64,000 bases of DNA from Patiria pectinifera (lineage: Eukaryota > Echinodermata > Asteroidea > Valvatida > Asterinidae): NCBI GenBank assembly GCA_029964075.1, contig CM057138.1:7620932-7684931 (forward strand). The letters are read 5' to 3'. The position numbers and the translations under genes were made by a program. The notes below the pieces were generated by a model, which did no database searches, was not told where the DNA came from, and saw nothing but the letters and a program-made list of their open reading frames with translations. The number at the start of each line of letters is the position of its first letter. The stretch's first letter is position 1. Positions 12,141-24,081 of this stretch are shown here, one piece after another.

Positions 12141-13840
12141 CTATTGGTCAATAGGGATCATTTTATAAAAAAAAATTTAAAAAGCTGTTTTACATTTCAA
12201 ATTTTTGCAGCCCTGTTCAGTGTATTTCTTTATCTCTAATTCTCAAATTTCATTTTCCTGACTTATTTTGTAGTTGAGTTGTTTCAAGTTTATCATTTTT
12301 TAAACGTATGTAAAAACAATATAAAAACATAGGATTTCTGGGAAGGTTTCAAACCACCAGGCATGATACTGTGAATGTTGTGTGGCATTCAAAAACGATG
12401 TCATCCATGCGCGTGGCCGACAGGCAATTGCACGCACGTGCCGCACTCTCCATAGACTTTGTACAGCGGCAGTGCCACCTGTGTAAAAGGTAGCCGCATA
12501 TTCGGCCAGATACTCCGCCGCAGAATAAAAAGTACGGAGGCCATTAAACAACACTATTGCTGTGATTAATTTTTGATGGTTTATGCAGATTAATCTACAG
12601 GCTTTAACTACTGTTTCATGTATTGTCTTGGCGGCTATTTTATGTAATGTTTCGGTGGGCTTAATGTCAAATGTTCATGGTTGTTTCTCTTACATTCTTT
12701 TGCCGATCTCAGCCACATGTAGCAATGGTCACCTTTTGGTCAGTGCGAGTCAGTATTCAGACAAATCGTTTAAACGGCAATTTAGGCTGATATCCGTGCT
12801 TCTAGAAGCACGTTAGCTCTACTCGTAATTTACTTTCTATTTGCAAGTTCCGAAACGCTGCTTTGACCTAGCTTTCAATTTGACTTGGCCGAGTCGTGAA
12901 CGTGCTTCAGATAAATTACCAGGTAATAATTGTAAATATACGAATAGCAGGCCTAAGTTATAAGCAGGGAAATTAAACAAAATTTATTATGCAATATAGA
13001 TTTAGTTACATTCCACATAATCAGAAACGTTTCACAAGAGCAATAAATGAAGGAACCCAATTAATAAATCGAAATAAAAATCTTAAACTAACTATACAAA
13101 TATTGCATGCTAAGGAATGAATTCATATCTCGGATCTTGAAAAAAATCAGAAAATAACAAACGTTCAATGGAATTCTTAGACAGTCAGTGTGAAAAATGC
13201 AAGGCAACGCAAAGTGTGAACCAAATGAATGAATGAAAATAAAAATCTTCAACTGTACAAATGTTTATTACATATGAATGATTACAATACATGTCCGACA
13301 ATGAAGGAAAGAAAAAGATTCATACGAATCTTGAAAGACTGAAAGAAATAAGCAAGGGGCCTATTCAATGGATTAGTTAGACAGTCAATACAAACTAAAG
13401 CACATTAATGGGTAAAGCAATGCAAAGAATGAAACCCAATGAATAAACAGGGAAACATCTTTAACTATGAAAACATGATTTGATAACAATTTTTATTATT
13501 TTTTTTAGTATCGTACATAGACTGGCAACAAGTCTAGTAGTACATCATGACGGCGTGCAATTGGCGGATTCGGGTTTGCTGCTCTAGGTACTAGTGTCTT
13601 CATTCAGTCTCAGAATAGTTTTGCTTGACCGAACAACCCAGATTTTCTTAACACCCGATACTTAATTTTGGGGGCCTTCCATCAATAAATAGTAATGAAA
13701 ATAATCCTTGGTTTACCGGCCGTGCCATGTTTGGTCGTGAACGAGACAGAAAAAATTCCGTACTGAGCCACCACCCTGAGCTCCTCCACAAAGTCTATGG
13801 GCCATGACAGAACATTTTAAAGTATTATCAATGCACCTCG
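12141..13840. other. Gene-free AT-rich stretch
   Basis: No supported gene. Around 12400-12540 a GC-richer segment carries GCCGCATATTCGGCCAGA-like words. From about 12960 to 13500 two loosely similar segments with AATGAATGAA and AATAAAAATCTT words suggest an old tandem duplication. Confidence 0.4.
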
Positions 13841-13940
13841 TAGCCGGCTACCAAGTCACGGTTGATTGCCCTCAATAAACCTTCTCAGAGCTACTGGTAC
13901 ATGTATGTACTATGCGTCATGCTCCACTGCACTCCGACTG

Positions 13941-14165
13941 CGTATCCGCGTAGCCGGCAACTGGGTAGTTGGTTTAGACTTAAAAAAAATTCAGCAACTC
14001 CCATTACTGTTGTGTTGCTTCGTTCTCAAGCATATAAGGACTCCCACTTCATAGCAGCATAGCCGGCAACAGGGTAGTTGGTTTGGACTTCAATTTTTTC
14101 CAGCAACTCCATTCATTTTGTGTTGCTTCATTCTCAAGGGGACCCCCACTCAGTAGCTATATTAC
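13941..14165 (+). repeat. Two tandem ~110-bp units
   Basis: The unit CGTAGCCGGCAACTGGGTAG, TTGGTTTAGACTT, CAGCAACTCC, TGTGTTGCTTCGTTCTCAAG appears at 13941-14055 and again, with changes, at 14056-14165. A fragment (CGCGTAGCTGGCAATGGACT) recurs near 15450. Confidence 0.7.
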
Positions 14166-14214
14166 ACCAATACACCATTTTTATTTTTTTTGGTAAATAT
14201 GGTTGAATTATACA

Positions 14215-14720
14215 TCACATTGAAGCTTTGGATGGGAGAAAGACAATGGTGCAAAAATAAATACCACAGATGCTTCTCTTCAGGAGTTATGCCCTCCCAA
14301 AGACACCATACTCATGGAACTCTTCCGGTCGTCATTTGAGTCAACGTGATTGTTTCGTTAGAAATGAGCATATTTTTTGTTTTAAGTTCTAATTTAGTCA
14401 AACTTTGCATCAAATTAAAGCTCTAGATGTGTGAATTACAATGGTGCAAACGATATTGCCATAGGTGCTTCCTACCAGGAGTTATTCCCTCCCAAAGACA
14501 CCATACTCTATGGATTCTTCTTGTCGTAATTTGAGTCAACGTGACTGTGTCCCTTATTAAATTAGCATACTGTTTATTCTAAGTTCAAATATAGCCGAAA
14601 TTTACATAAAATAAAAGCTCTGAAAAGGAGAAAGACACTGGTGCAAACGATATTGCCACAGGTGCTTCTGTTTAGGAAGTTATGTCCACCCCCACCCCAC
14701 TTCAACACCCTATCACTAAT
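14215..14720 (+). repeat. Three diverged ~185-bp tandem units
   Basis: The unit contains AAAGCTCT, GAGAAAGACAATGGTGCAAA, GATATTGCCACAGGTGCTTC, AGGAGTTATGCCCTCCCAAA, GACACCATACTC and TGAGTCAACGTGA. It begins near 14215, 14400 and 14598; the last is incomplete. It is satellite-like with no coding potential. Confidence 0.75.
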
Positions 14721-15580
14721 CATCCCACCAAAACACAACCCATTCAATATCACCCGGCCCCACTCCAGTCGCACCCTACTTATTAAACGTGATGGATGCA
14801 AAATCTGGCGAAATTGAGAAGGCACCAAATTTTGTTTTTGTCCATTTCGCACTGAGCAAAACAGATTTCAGCTTGAAATCTTGACTTTCTGGGCAGAAAA
14901 TAAGGCACTAAATCCATTTATGGCTGTATAAAAAGTGTCCCCTAAGGTCTTACATGTACCTTCTAAAAACTGATGCAAACTCGATCAAAATGATTTATTT
15001 TCTGTAAAAAACATTAAAAAAACTCTTTTTCTGGAGCTATCCATAGATTTTGATCGTGAAAGTAGCTTTCATTGATAACAAGAAAAACTCCTCAGGTTAA
15101 CTTTCGACCTTTTAAAACGAGTATAAAAGTCATTTAAAGCGGAAAAACAGGTCATTTTTGTGACCGCCTTCAACCCCCAATTTCGGGTCATTCAAACAAA
15201 ATTGGCGATCGTGTGTTGGGCCACGAAAAATCAAAGCTCTGAAAAACTCATCAAAAGTCACTTTTTCACGTCCATGTAAGAAAATCTTACAGTGACATAA
15301 TTTTGATAACATTTCAAGCAAGTTTGGAGAGTTTGGGGTGAAAAACTGAAAGGTGAGTGTTCTGTAGCGATTTAAACTCGGTAATTTTACGTGTGACCGA
15401 ATAGGAAATGTCAATATCGCGAACCCGCTGCGATAGCTACACTCAGTATCCGCGTAGCTGGCAATGGACTTGAATTGTTTCTTTTCCAGTGATTCCAACC
15501 TCGTAGGCAGAGAATTTAGGGGTGTATTTCCAAGTAGCGGGGTATTCTGCAATTACTCCGTACCAACAAGTGCACAGGAG
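14721..15580. other. Gene-free stretch with an open minus-strand frame
   Basis: Minus-strand 15130-15552 is open for 140 codons but shows no domain or motif, and the composition is ordinary. I do not call a gene. Nothing else is recognised. Confidence 0.4.
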
Positions 15581-15583
15581 ATA

Positions 15584-17267
15584 GAGCTATATTAGCGTAG
15601 AGCAAATTGAAACACTCATTTGCTGATCGTGCATTTCGGTTTTGGGCGTATCGGCTTCGATGACGCACCGGTATGGAATACAAATGCAGATATGCAAATA
15701 GCCGTACAAAAGCCGTAAAAAATTTCTAGTTTTCCATTGGTTTGTGCACAAACATGGATGCGCTCATCAGGCATTACTGTCATGTTTGTACATCGAGTTT
15801 AGAACTCTGGCATGTCTAGCACAGCCATTTTCCTAGTTCTGGATAGCAAACATCATTCAGACTGCTTTCGGCTCAACTACTCCACGAATTCAAGTGACAT
15901 TGATTAAAAAGTTTATCTTGAGTGATGGAGAGACCACCAAATAATTTTCCAAATTTAAGCTCTCTTCATTTTGATTTTACGACGTCAAAAGTACCGATGT
16001 CACTTTTCCTAGTTCCGGATCGGTTCAATCAGTTCCGAATCGATCAAAACTGCTTCACTCGAAAAAAAAAAATCACGCGAGAAAATCTTTTTTTTTTCAG
16101 CCAGAAGTTGAACCAACCGAATCAAGCATATTTTTAGCTAGGATGATCCTAAGCATTATGTTTATGATTGTTAAGAACCCACTTAATCTGTAACTCTTTA
16201 GTACGGTTGCTCCCGCACTAGAACTTTCTGTATTTAATGAATGTTTGTTGTGGTGGCTACGCGCGGGTAAATACCCTATATAAGCACTGACTGGCTTTTA
16301 TTCGCTCTCAGTTGGTGCCTATGTACAACCATTAGGTGCGATTTTCATTAGCGCATCGTTGAGCCAGCATCTCCCGCCGTCCTACCGATCCACGTACCCC
16401 TCATCGCTGGATCGTGGCTGAGGCTGACGGTACTACCGGACGGAGACCTGGACTGTCGTGGCCTGCTTGATGTGGCTGACTTCCCAGTGCTCAACGCTGA
16501 CTTACCTGTGGCTTGGCTGATCTACGGCTGGGTGCAGAGATGCTTGGTTCGACGGCTGCGCTAATACCATTGTGGGCACTGGCTGGGCGGGGCCTGTTCT
16601 TGCTACTGGTTCCTTATTGGTAATTATATTCGGCCGAATACAATTTGCCTTTTGTGTGTGTTTTGCTTAGTAACTTTATTTTGCCGGCTTGTTCTTTACT
16701 GTATTTTGCCTGTTTGTATAAATTCCTGCTTTGCTAATTTCTTTGTAATTTATTTTGCTTTGCCTGTGTCTAATGCTTTGAGGTTCTTGCATAACGTTTA
16801 AAGTTGAAGACTAACTGAGAATGTTTGTATCACCCACTGTCCTGTTGATTGATTTGGGAGAATTAATTAAATTTTGTTAATCATTTATTGGTCTCTTTTT
16901 GCCTTTGATTCATAAGTCATGATTCCCGTTTTTATTACTTATTTCTTTCTGCCGTGCGTTCCCCGCACGTAACATGATATACTGAGGAGAAAATTTATAG
17001 TCGATTCGCAGCTCCTGTGATTTTCTACAAACCGTCCAAACATGTCGAAGTGCGACACAGAAATCTGGCCAAAATTCCTCTTCTAAAGATTTTATCGCAA
17101 AAATCTTTGTGTATCAAGGAGCTTACATTTTACTTTTCAAATTGCACATTGTCAAAAAAATTTTTTATTGGAGACTATAAATCCAAAAGAGGCAGGTTTT
17201 TATTTTAAGCTATCCGGAACTAGGAAAAATCCGGAACTAGGAAAACGACTGTAATTTAATATAGCTC
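15584..17267. mobile_element. Probable TA-flanked inverted-repeat element carrying a solo LTR
   Basis: The left end GAGCTATATTA and right end TAATATAGCTC are inverted copies, each beside TA, as in Tc1/mariner-type elements. Further in, TTTTCCTAGTT followed by CTGGATAG (about 15831) faces CTATCCGGAACTAGGAAAA (about 17210). The solo LTR at 16169-16974 lies inside. No transposase is visible. The boundaries are tentative. Confidence 0.5.
16169..16974 (+). mobile_element. Solo LTR of an LTR retrotransposon
   Basis: 806 bp starting TGTTAAG and ending ACGTAACA (TGTTA...TAACA), with a 4-bp duplication TGAT at 16165-16168 and 16975-16978. A TATA box (CTATATAAGCACTG, about 16276) sits about 110 bases in, consistent with an LTR promoter on the plus strand. 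The right part is T-rich. No internal region or second LTR is present, so it arose by LTR recombination. Confidence 0.8.
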
Positions 17268-17289
17268 TATTAGTCAGGGAGCTTAGGCC

Positions 17290-17700
17290 AGCTTTTGGTA
17301 AGGATGTGGACATTCCGGACAAAAGCGCCAAATTTTCCATACATGCTTCTTATTGCCTTAGCTTTCAATTTTTGATAGGAACCAACTCATCCAATAACAA
17401 TATGGCGGCCATCTTGGATTTTAAAGACGGCGGCCATTAAAAACCTATTTTTAACCATATAAGCCACTTAGGGTTAAAGTTGTGGTTTCTAAACATACAT
17501 TTTCAGGGTCAAGGAATGCAACTTCATGTATACCATTTATGACAGTGTCAAATGTTCAGTTTGTACACTATTGTGGCCATCTTCGATTTTAAAGATCCGC
17601 CAGACAATAATTGCATTTACTGATATCTCAGCTACTACCCCATATCAAATCACAGTCTAGGTGTCAAAACATACATTTTCAGGGTCAGGAAATAGGCCTA
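17290..17700 (+). repeat. Two diverged tandem ~185-bp units
   Basis: The block GGCCATCTTGGATTTTAAAG, then a later CTAAACATACATTTTCAGGG, occurs at about 17408-17520 and again at about 17575-17690. The first unit contains CAATATGGCGGCCATCTT. It is non-coding. Confidence 0.6.
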
Positions 17701-17739
17701 CAACTCTTTTATTCAGAAGAGACCAAGATGATTTTAGTT

Positions 17740-18900
17740 ATACACATAATTATAATACTGTTAACCACCGTCGCCTCCTGAAAAAAGATCTTGGAGCTGA
17801 CCCAATACCTCGCATTTACAGATCATATCGGAGCCCTTCACAAAGACAGATGCTTCTTTGTTGTTCAGAACAAAACAAAAACGCTGTCGACGGCAAGAAA
17901 CATCCTACCTCAAGGCACTGTGCTAGCTCCGTTCTGTATAACGTCTACACAAAACAAATCACAATTTAATAGACCAGGGCACTGAGCGTTTCATCTACGG
18001 AGACGATCTTTGCGTTACATCTCAAAAGATTCCGTTCGAAGCCATAGAAGCAAAACTTACCTCAGCACTTAGCCGTCTCTAGTATGAGTGCAATCACCTC
18101 AGTGCCAATCTCGCTAAGATCCAAGTCTGCTCGTTCCATCCCAGGAACGTTAACCGCGAAGCCAACCGACCCCTTAACATCAAATGGTCGGGAACATCAT
18201 TGGCCTGTTAGCGTGTCCCTCCATCGTATCCTGCCATTCAAGTCATCCATATTTAGTTCCCCGTAACAACATCATAAAGAAATGGAACAACCTCTGAAAA
18301 GGAGCCAATCCACACACCCTAAGATGAACCGTTTTGGCTCCATGCCATTCTTCAGCAGAGTATGCGTGTCCCGTCTGGGAGAGATTAAGCCCATACCATG
18401 AAACCTAACCCAGCCTTAAACAACATGCAGATTGATCACTGGATGCTTGAAACCCACGAACACAAGAAATTTGCACCTCCTTGCTTCGGTTTTCCATAGG
18501 GAAGTTGCCAGCCGAGCTAAGATGTCCAAATATTGATAAATGACGAGTTTCGCCTCCTCCAGGGATGGCAAGCTTCGGCACAAAAGGCTGAAGTCAAGAA
18601 AAGCTTCCTCAGCCATGTCCACTCCTTCACAACAGCCAGGGAAGTGGCAAGACTCCAACACTGGAAGCAACAACTGGGAGCAAACGCCCACCGATTGTCA
18701 TGGTAATACTATAACAACGTCGGAAAACCTCTCAACAGGTGCTACATCGACATGGGTTCAATGAAAAACTATCAGCCACTTCAGAACCAGGACTAGCTGA
18801 TCACAGACCCGCCTTTATCAAATGGAGAGCTCTACAAAAGTGGTTCAGCTGCATGTAGTTGTGGAGAGGCAGAGTTGTATCACATCGTGTAGTGCCAGAG
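17740..18900 (+). pseudogene. Decayed non-LTR retrotransposon (reverse transcriptase region)
   Basis: Translated in pieces across frames it reads LPQGTVLAP (RT block), FIYGDDLCVTSQK (the catalytic box, YADD changed to YGDD), then SANLAKIQVCSFH, and further on CPVWERLSP and a C-terminal tail. The order matches a LINE polymerase from the RT palm to the end. Many stops and frame breaks show it is dead. The exact clade is not resolved. Confidence 0.75.
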
Positions 18901-18939
18901 ATTTCTACCTGCCTAGGTTCAAAGATGGCATTGACCCAG

Positions 18940-19440
18940 TAAACAGGACGGTATTGGGCCGATACCAGCTAATTACGGGTTTGTTGTGGCAGTACCATAC
19001 AGTTTAAACGGTACAAGACCAGAAGCGGACTAATGCTGGCTCGATTGCGCCAAAACGGTTCCGTGTTGACGGTACAGACACCACAGAGTTGGAATCGGTC
19101 CAGTGCTCGCCCTATTAATTGGCAAACGGTAATGGAAACACTGTTCAGAGCCTGCATTGGACAAGTGCTAGTCTTTTTAAGGCAAACAATAACAGCAAGA
19201 CGGCGCACAGCCTTAACCGGGCCATTGCCGGTCCTCTTACGATAAACCATGATGAAAAGATGGTAAAAGGCATAAATCGGGCCAGTGTTGGTCCCTTTAT
19301 GGGAAACCATAATGGCAAGACGGTACACAACCTGATTGGTACCGGTGCCGGCCCTTTCAAGTCAAACCATAATGGCAATAGGGTACATAGCCTGAATCGG
19401 GCCAGTGTTGGTCCTTATATGGCAAACCATATGGCAGCCG
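18940..19440 (+). repeat. 60-bp minisatellite, partly open in frame
   Basis: About eight diverged units with words TCGGGCCAGTGTTGGTCC, GCAAACCATAATGGCAAGAC and GGTACACAGCCTGA. The last five units keep an exact 60-bp period, so one frame (19119-19454, no ATG at the start) encodes 20-residue repeats of the type NHNGKTVHSLNRASVGPFMA. It abuts the TTAA-flanked element at 19447. A protein is doubtful. Confidence 0.8.
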
Positions 19441-19446
19441 TATTAA

Positions 19447-20003
19447 AGATATAGTCCATCATTTGTAATTTGTGCATTTTGTTCGTATGAAGCAACAAAA
19501 GTGTTCAAAATCTAATGAAGGATACTGAACAACTAACCTGATAAAGTTTTAGCTCAGCTTCAGCTGTATATTCCGAGAAAAACAGCATTCTAGGATCTCA
19601 ATTTCAAATCAAAAGTTGCTGAATCATGTTTTGAATTGTTTTGAATTGCAGCTATACGCGATGTCGCGCACTGATCCGACGAATTATAGCAACTGCGCGC
19701 CTGTGCGTTGTGCCAATGCTTGCGCGCGCTGCGCCGAATAACAAAACGAACTACTAATTTAAATTTTCCTACGGTGCGTCTTAAGGTAAAGTCACGAATC
19801 CTGTGCTCCACCGCTAGACCACACGTGTTAAGATGCACCATTGGAAAGGCCTTCTTTCGTTGATTACTTCAAAATGATAGCTTGCCAGAAAGATTAATTT
19901 CACAGGGAGTTTAGTACACTTTACTATCTTTCAACCAAATATGTTTTTCAACAATAATACGCCAGTTACTTTTTCGGATGGCTGCAAATGATGGACTATA
20001 ACT
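19447..20003. mobile_element. TTAA-flanked MITE (family T1, copy 1)
   Basis: The ends TATAGTCCATCATTTG and CAAATGATGGACTATA are inverted copies. TTAA precedes the left end, and the right flank is a changed TTGA/TGAA. The interior is about 80% similar to copy 2 at 44676-45213 (shared GATGTCGCGCACTGATCC and GCCAGTTACTTTTT). TTAA targets suggest a piggyBac- or Kolobok-type origin. Confidence 0.8.
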
Positions 20004-20231
20004 TGAAGTATCTGGACAAAAATCAAAAATTGAAAGCTAGGCCATTCACTAGGCTGCCTGACTATATCGCAGAGGGTGACAAGTGATGGCCAGATATGGG
20101 AATCTTTCCAAAGAAATTCTAGGGAAGTACTCAAGCTGCATACGAAATGATGTACCGCGGAATGACAACGGAACGTGTCGTTGTTTACGTGCCACGGCTC
20201 GAGATATGAACGGGACAGAATGGCCAGACAT

Positions 20232-20710
20232 GCCACTTGCGGGCTAGATAAGCTACGATGAGTACGAACTGCTGGCAACAACTTACCGGATCTTGATGCT
20301 AACAAAGAACAAGTAGTAGCTTAATACTCTTCAGCCTTAGCTTAGGTGATTCCGGTCAGAAACAGCTTAACGAAATTCAAATTGCATGCATCAGCAATAA
20401 ATCTCGCGTGAATTGTGCACGTGCACTACAAATTAATCACCATCGGCCGTACGTCGTATCGTACCCGTACAGGTATGATGATTATTTCCACATGGTCCAC
20501 AATGGGGCCAGTTAGTTTGTGCGCATGCGCCAGTATTTCCCACGGTTAATTCATACTTTGCTTAACGTCAAAAACTTACAACTGAAGGGATCATAATCAT
20601 TCTTTTTGCTTTAACAACGGGTTGCCCCCAAGAAATTATGATTTATTTAAATTAAAGAATATAAATAAAATGCTAATTAGTTTTACAAGGCAAAAAAACT
20701 TGAACAACTT
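20232..20710 (+). repeat. Direct repeat D, first copy
   Basis: About 480 bases from GCCACTTGCGGG to CAAAAAAACTTGAACAACTT, over 90% identical to 24492-25020. The two copies are separated by 3.8 kb of nested insertions. Neither has LTR-style TG...CA ends. Confidence 0.85.
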
Positions 20711-21300
20711 AGCCTTTAGTCAAGTCTAATTTTTGTGAAATTTCATGTTGAAATTTTGATATGCAAACGTGTGCAAATGAATCTGGAAATTTTACGAAAA
20801 ATAGACATCTGAAAATCGCAGCACTTTCTGATTAGCCTATAAAGAGGGTGAGTATGCTTCTCAAGCAAAAAAAACCCTACAAACTAAGCCTAAATGTGAA
20901 AATCAAAATTTGGCAAAGTGCGACACGTTTTTGTACATGTGGATGTGTGACCTATGTTTTAATACGGAGGTAGTCTAGCCCAGGTGAACTCCCTTTCCTC
21001 CCTAAGTAACGGAGGGAGTCCAGGGTATGAAGTGCTCAAAACCGGGCGAAAAAATTTCTGACCAATATCTTTAATATTTTTACCTTGTTGGAGAAGCCAA
21101 TTTTTACGTCGTAGTATTCAATGTGTCCTTATCTATTGGGCCGCTGGGTTCAGAAATTCCATATGCGATGCCGACCGACCTTAATCTGGAAAATAAACTC
21201 GAAAGCAACGTTAAACTTGTACGTGTTTGTAGACTCTTTTCATCAGTTTCTCACCGCCGAGTCTATTCTAGTCGTACATGATGTACGTCTGTGCAGCGTG

Positions 21301-21369
21301 TAGTCTGGTTCCCTAGACCGGACGATTATTATCGACGCTCATATCACGTCTGGTCTGGGGGCCAGACTA
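21301..21369. mobile_element. 70-bp miniature element M3, copy 2
   Basis: TAGTCTGGTTCCCTAGACC to GGGGGCCAGACTA, at the same place inside M1 as copy 1. Flanks TGCAGCGTG and TGCAGCATA agree at 7 of 9 bases. Confidence 0.65.
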
Positions 21370-22249
21370 TGCAGCATATGCAGTGCGCACGCGCGATTTG
21401 CCTAGTAACCACCCTCATATGCACGCGCACTTACTTGAAGGCGCGGTCGCTAATCCAATGACCGAGCGTGTTTTTGCGCCAGTTACCAAAAACACGTTTT
21501 GGCTTTGGTCATTGGTTGAGCGTTTTCGTGATATCGGTTGGCTGGAGTGACGTCACGGTTCCAACCAAAACTAAACAAATGAGGGCGCTAGCGTGCGTGC
21601 GCGCTTTCGTACATAGGCCTACGTACATTGTACATGACGTACGACCACTGGGCAAGATTACCATATGCGAAGTTCACTAATTTTCCTCTGTATTGACTAA
21701 CAAGCCCCCAAATAGCAATTTCATGTCATCAAAGTCAATTTGAGCAGTGAAAAAATACAAGCATTTTCTTAGAAAACACTTAGAATTTTTCAGTCCAATC
21801 TCATAGGGTTTGTACACAGGGTGTTGAATGAACTTCGTATATGGAAATCTTTCCGACCACTGATCTCTATATAAAGACTGGATAGCGGATATGCATACAA
21901 CATTCACACAGTAGACTTTGCATATTGACCAATTCGCCCCCGGTCTCACGAAGATGGCCGCGTAGAATGCGAACGTTCTACGCGTAAATACGCGCGCATT
22001 GTATCAACAGTTGACACGCATTTTGGTCACGTACACATATTATGATGTTCTAAAAGGGACACATTTCCGTACTGATTATTATTTCAAAAATGCCGAAAAA
22101 GTGATTTGCGGCATTATAAAAGTAACCACGACGTTAGAAAAATTGTATTAAACCTTGGTCAGTTGGTCAGTGGTGGTGGCCAAAATATATAGTTCGTCCT
22201 TCGAAATTCGAAGATGACAGCCAACATCTCCATACTAGTTGGTGTTGTG

Positions 22250-24081
22250 TGTTCGCAGATAGCTAATAAGTCCAATTCTAGCTAGGAAGCTACAGTCCTA
22301 CACTGGACACACTAGGTTGGGGGTGGGGGTGGACGCGTAGGGAAGCATCTAGCTGACGAGATTTTCGTTGCTGTCGTTTCAGCTCAGCCTCCCTGATGCG
22401 ACGGGCTTCGAAGCTTGATGCACCTTCGTGTGATAATCTTCTCCATGCCGTACGATCATGGGCAAGTTCTTCCCAGCTGCTCACATTGAAGTTGCATTGC
22501 TTCATGGTTGCTTTAAGGCAATCCTTGTATCTCTTGAATTGACCACCAGTCGATCTTTTGCCTGTTGTTAGTTCACAGTAGAAGATCTTTTTAGGGAGTC
22601 GATCATCAGGCATCCGTACTACATGACCTGACCAGCGAAGTTGAGCTCTCATGATCAAAGCACCTACACTGGGCAATTCCGCTCGCTTAAGGACTTCAGT
22701 GTCTGGGACCTTGTCTTGCCATCTGATGCGCAAGATCTTACGCATGCAGGAAAGGTGGAAGTGGTTCAGCTTTCTGATGTGGCGGCTGTAGGTTGTCCAA
22801 GTTTCACAGGCATACAGCAGGGAAGTCAGGACTGCAGCTTGATACACACGCAGGTTAGTTTTCAAGCTTATGCCTCTCCTATTCCACAGACGCTCACGAA
22901 ATCTTCCGAAAGCTGAGCTGGCTTTGGATATCCGATTTGTGATTTCCTGGTCTATGTGGACCTCTCTTGACAGGGTGCTGCCCAAGTATGTAAACTTGTC
23001 AACAGAATGAAGGATGTGATCTCCAATGGTGATAACGGGTGGAACATATGGCTTACTTGGAGCAGGTTGAAACCAGGCGCGGTTCTACGGGGAGGGGGGG
23101 GGGGGGGCTAGGGGGGGCTGTAGCCCCCCAAAAATTTTGTCTAGCCCCCCCAAAATAAATTCCGTAAAAAAATAAAATTGCATTAGCAAAAAGAAGGATT
23201 GTGATGTACATGCGAACGGTCTCCCCCTAGAGAAGAAATAGTCGTGACAAGGGTGCATTAGATAATATAGTGTGAATGATTTTAGGATTTTATTGGCGCT
23301 CCCCATTGAAAATATGGCATGAGCCCCCCCTCCCCCACTTATTGATTTTCGGAGGCCAAAGTATCTGGAAAAAATAACCGGTCTACATTTCAGCACGCCT
23401 CCCTGAAAATTTTTTTTTGATCCACCGTGCTAGCCCCCCCCAAATTTTGGTTCTAGAACCGCGCCTGGTTGAAACATCACTTCTGTCTTTTTCAGATTGA
23501 TTGAAAGTCCAAAGCGTGAGCAAGCCGTTGCGAAGCAGTCCATGATGAGTTGTAAGTCTTCCTGGGTGTGGGCGACAAGAGCACAATCATCTGCATATGT
23601 ATAGGAGTTCACGAACTACTTCATCGAATACCTTTGTTTTTGCTTGAAGTCTTCTCAGATTGAAGAGTTTACCATCAGTCCTGAATCTCATCTTCACGCC
23701 GATGCTGATGTCACGGAAAGCATCAAGGAGCATGCTAGCAAACACGACACTGAAGAGCGTTGGGGCAAGGACACAGCCTTGTTTAACTCCATTTGATACT
23801 GGGAAGGGTTTTGAAGACTCCCCATCGTCCGTTACTCGCGCCATCATACCATCATGAAACTGCTTTACCATCTCGATATACTTTTCAGGGCAGCCAATTT
23901 TGGACAGTAGTTTCCAAAGTCCTTTTCTACAGACGGTGTCAAATGCCTTTGTCAAGTCGACGAAGACACAGTAGAGGTCGGTATTCTGCTGGCCAAAATA
24001 TACGTCAAGTGAACCGAACCGCGACGTTACAAAAGAAATCATGCTGTCTATAAAGAAGGCAACTTGTCCTTTGTAGATCAC
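22250..24081 (-). pseudogene. Non-LTR retrotransposon polymerase, split by a hAT MITE
   Basis: The minus strand encodes LYCVFVDLTKAFDTV (RT), NGVKQGCVLAPTLFSVVFA, then TYADDCALVAHT (catalytic YADD), FGLSINLKKTEVM, and after the MITE FTYLGSTLSREVHID, LLYACETWTTYSRH, RWSGHVVRMPDDRLPKKIFY and a basic C-terminal tail. A one-base frame slip lies just before YADD near 23600. The MITE at 23077-23469 splits the gene after TEVMFQP. The 5' part with the endonuclease is missing. The clade is not settled. Confidence 0.88.
23077..23469. mobile_element. hAT-type MITE (family H1, copy 1) inside the LINE
   Basis: The ends CAGGCGCGGTTCTA and TAGAACCGCGCCTG are flanked by an 8-bp duplication GTTGAAAC on both sides. 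Poly-C/G tracts lie just inside each end. It is non-coding. The sister copy is at 33062-33449. Confidence 0.9.

Noticed and set aside
12583-12816. Plus-strand 77-codon frame with a hydrophobic start resembling a signal peptide
   Set aside because: A short frame in AT-rich DNA often looks hydrophobic; there is no supporting motif or homologue known to me.
15130-15552. 140-codon minus-strand open frame
   Set aside because: No motif, no family resemblance, no splice or promoter context; such lengths occur by chance.
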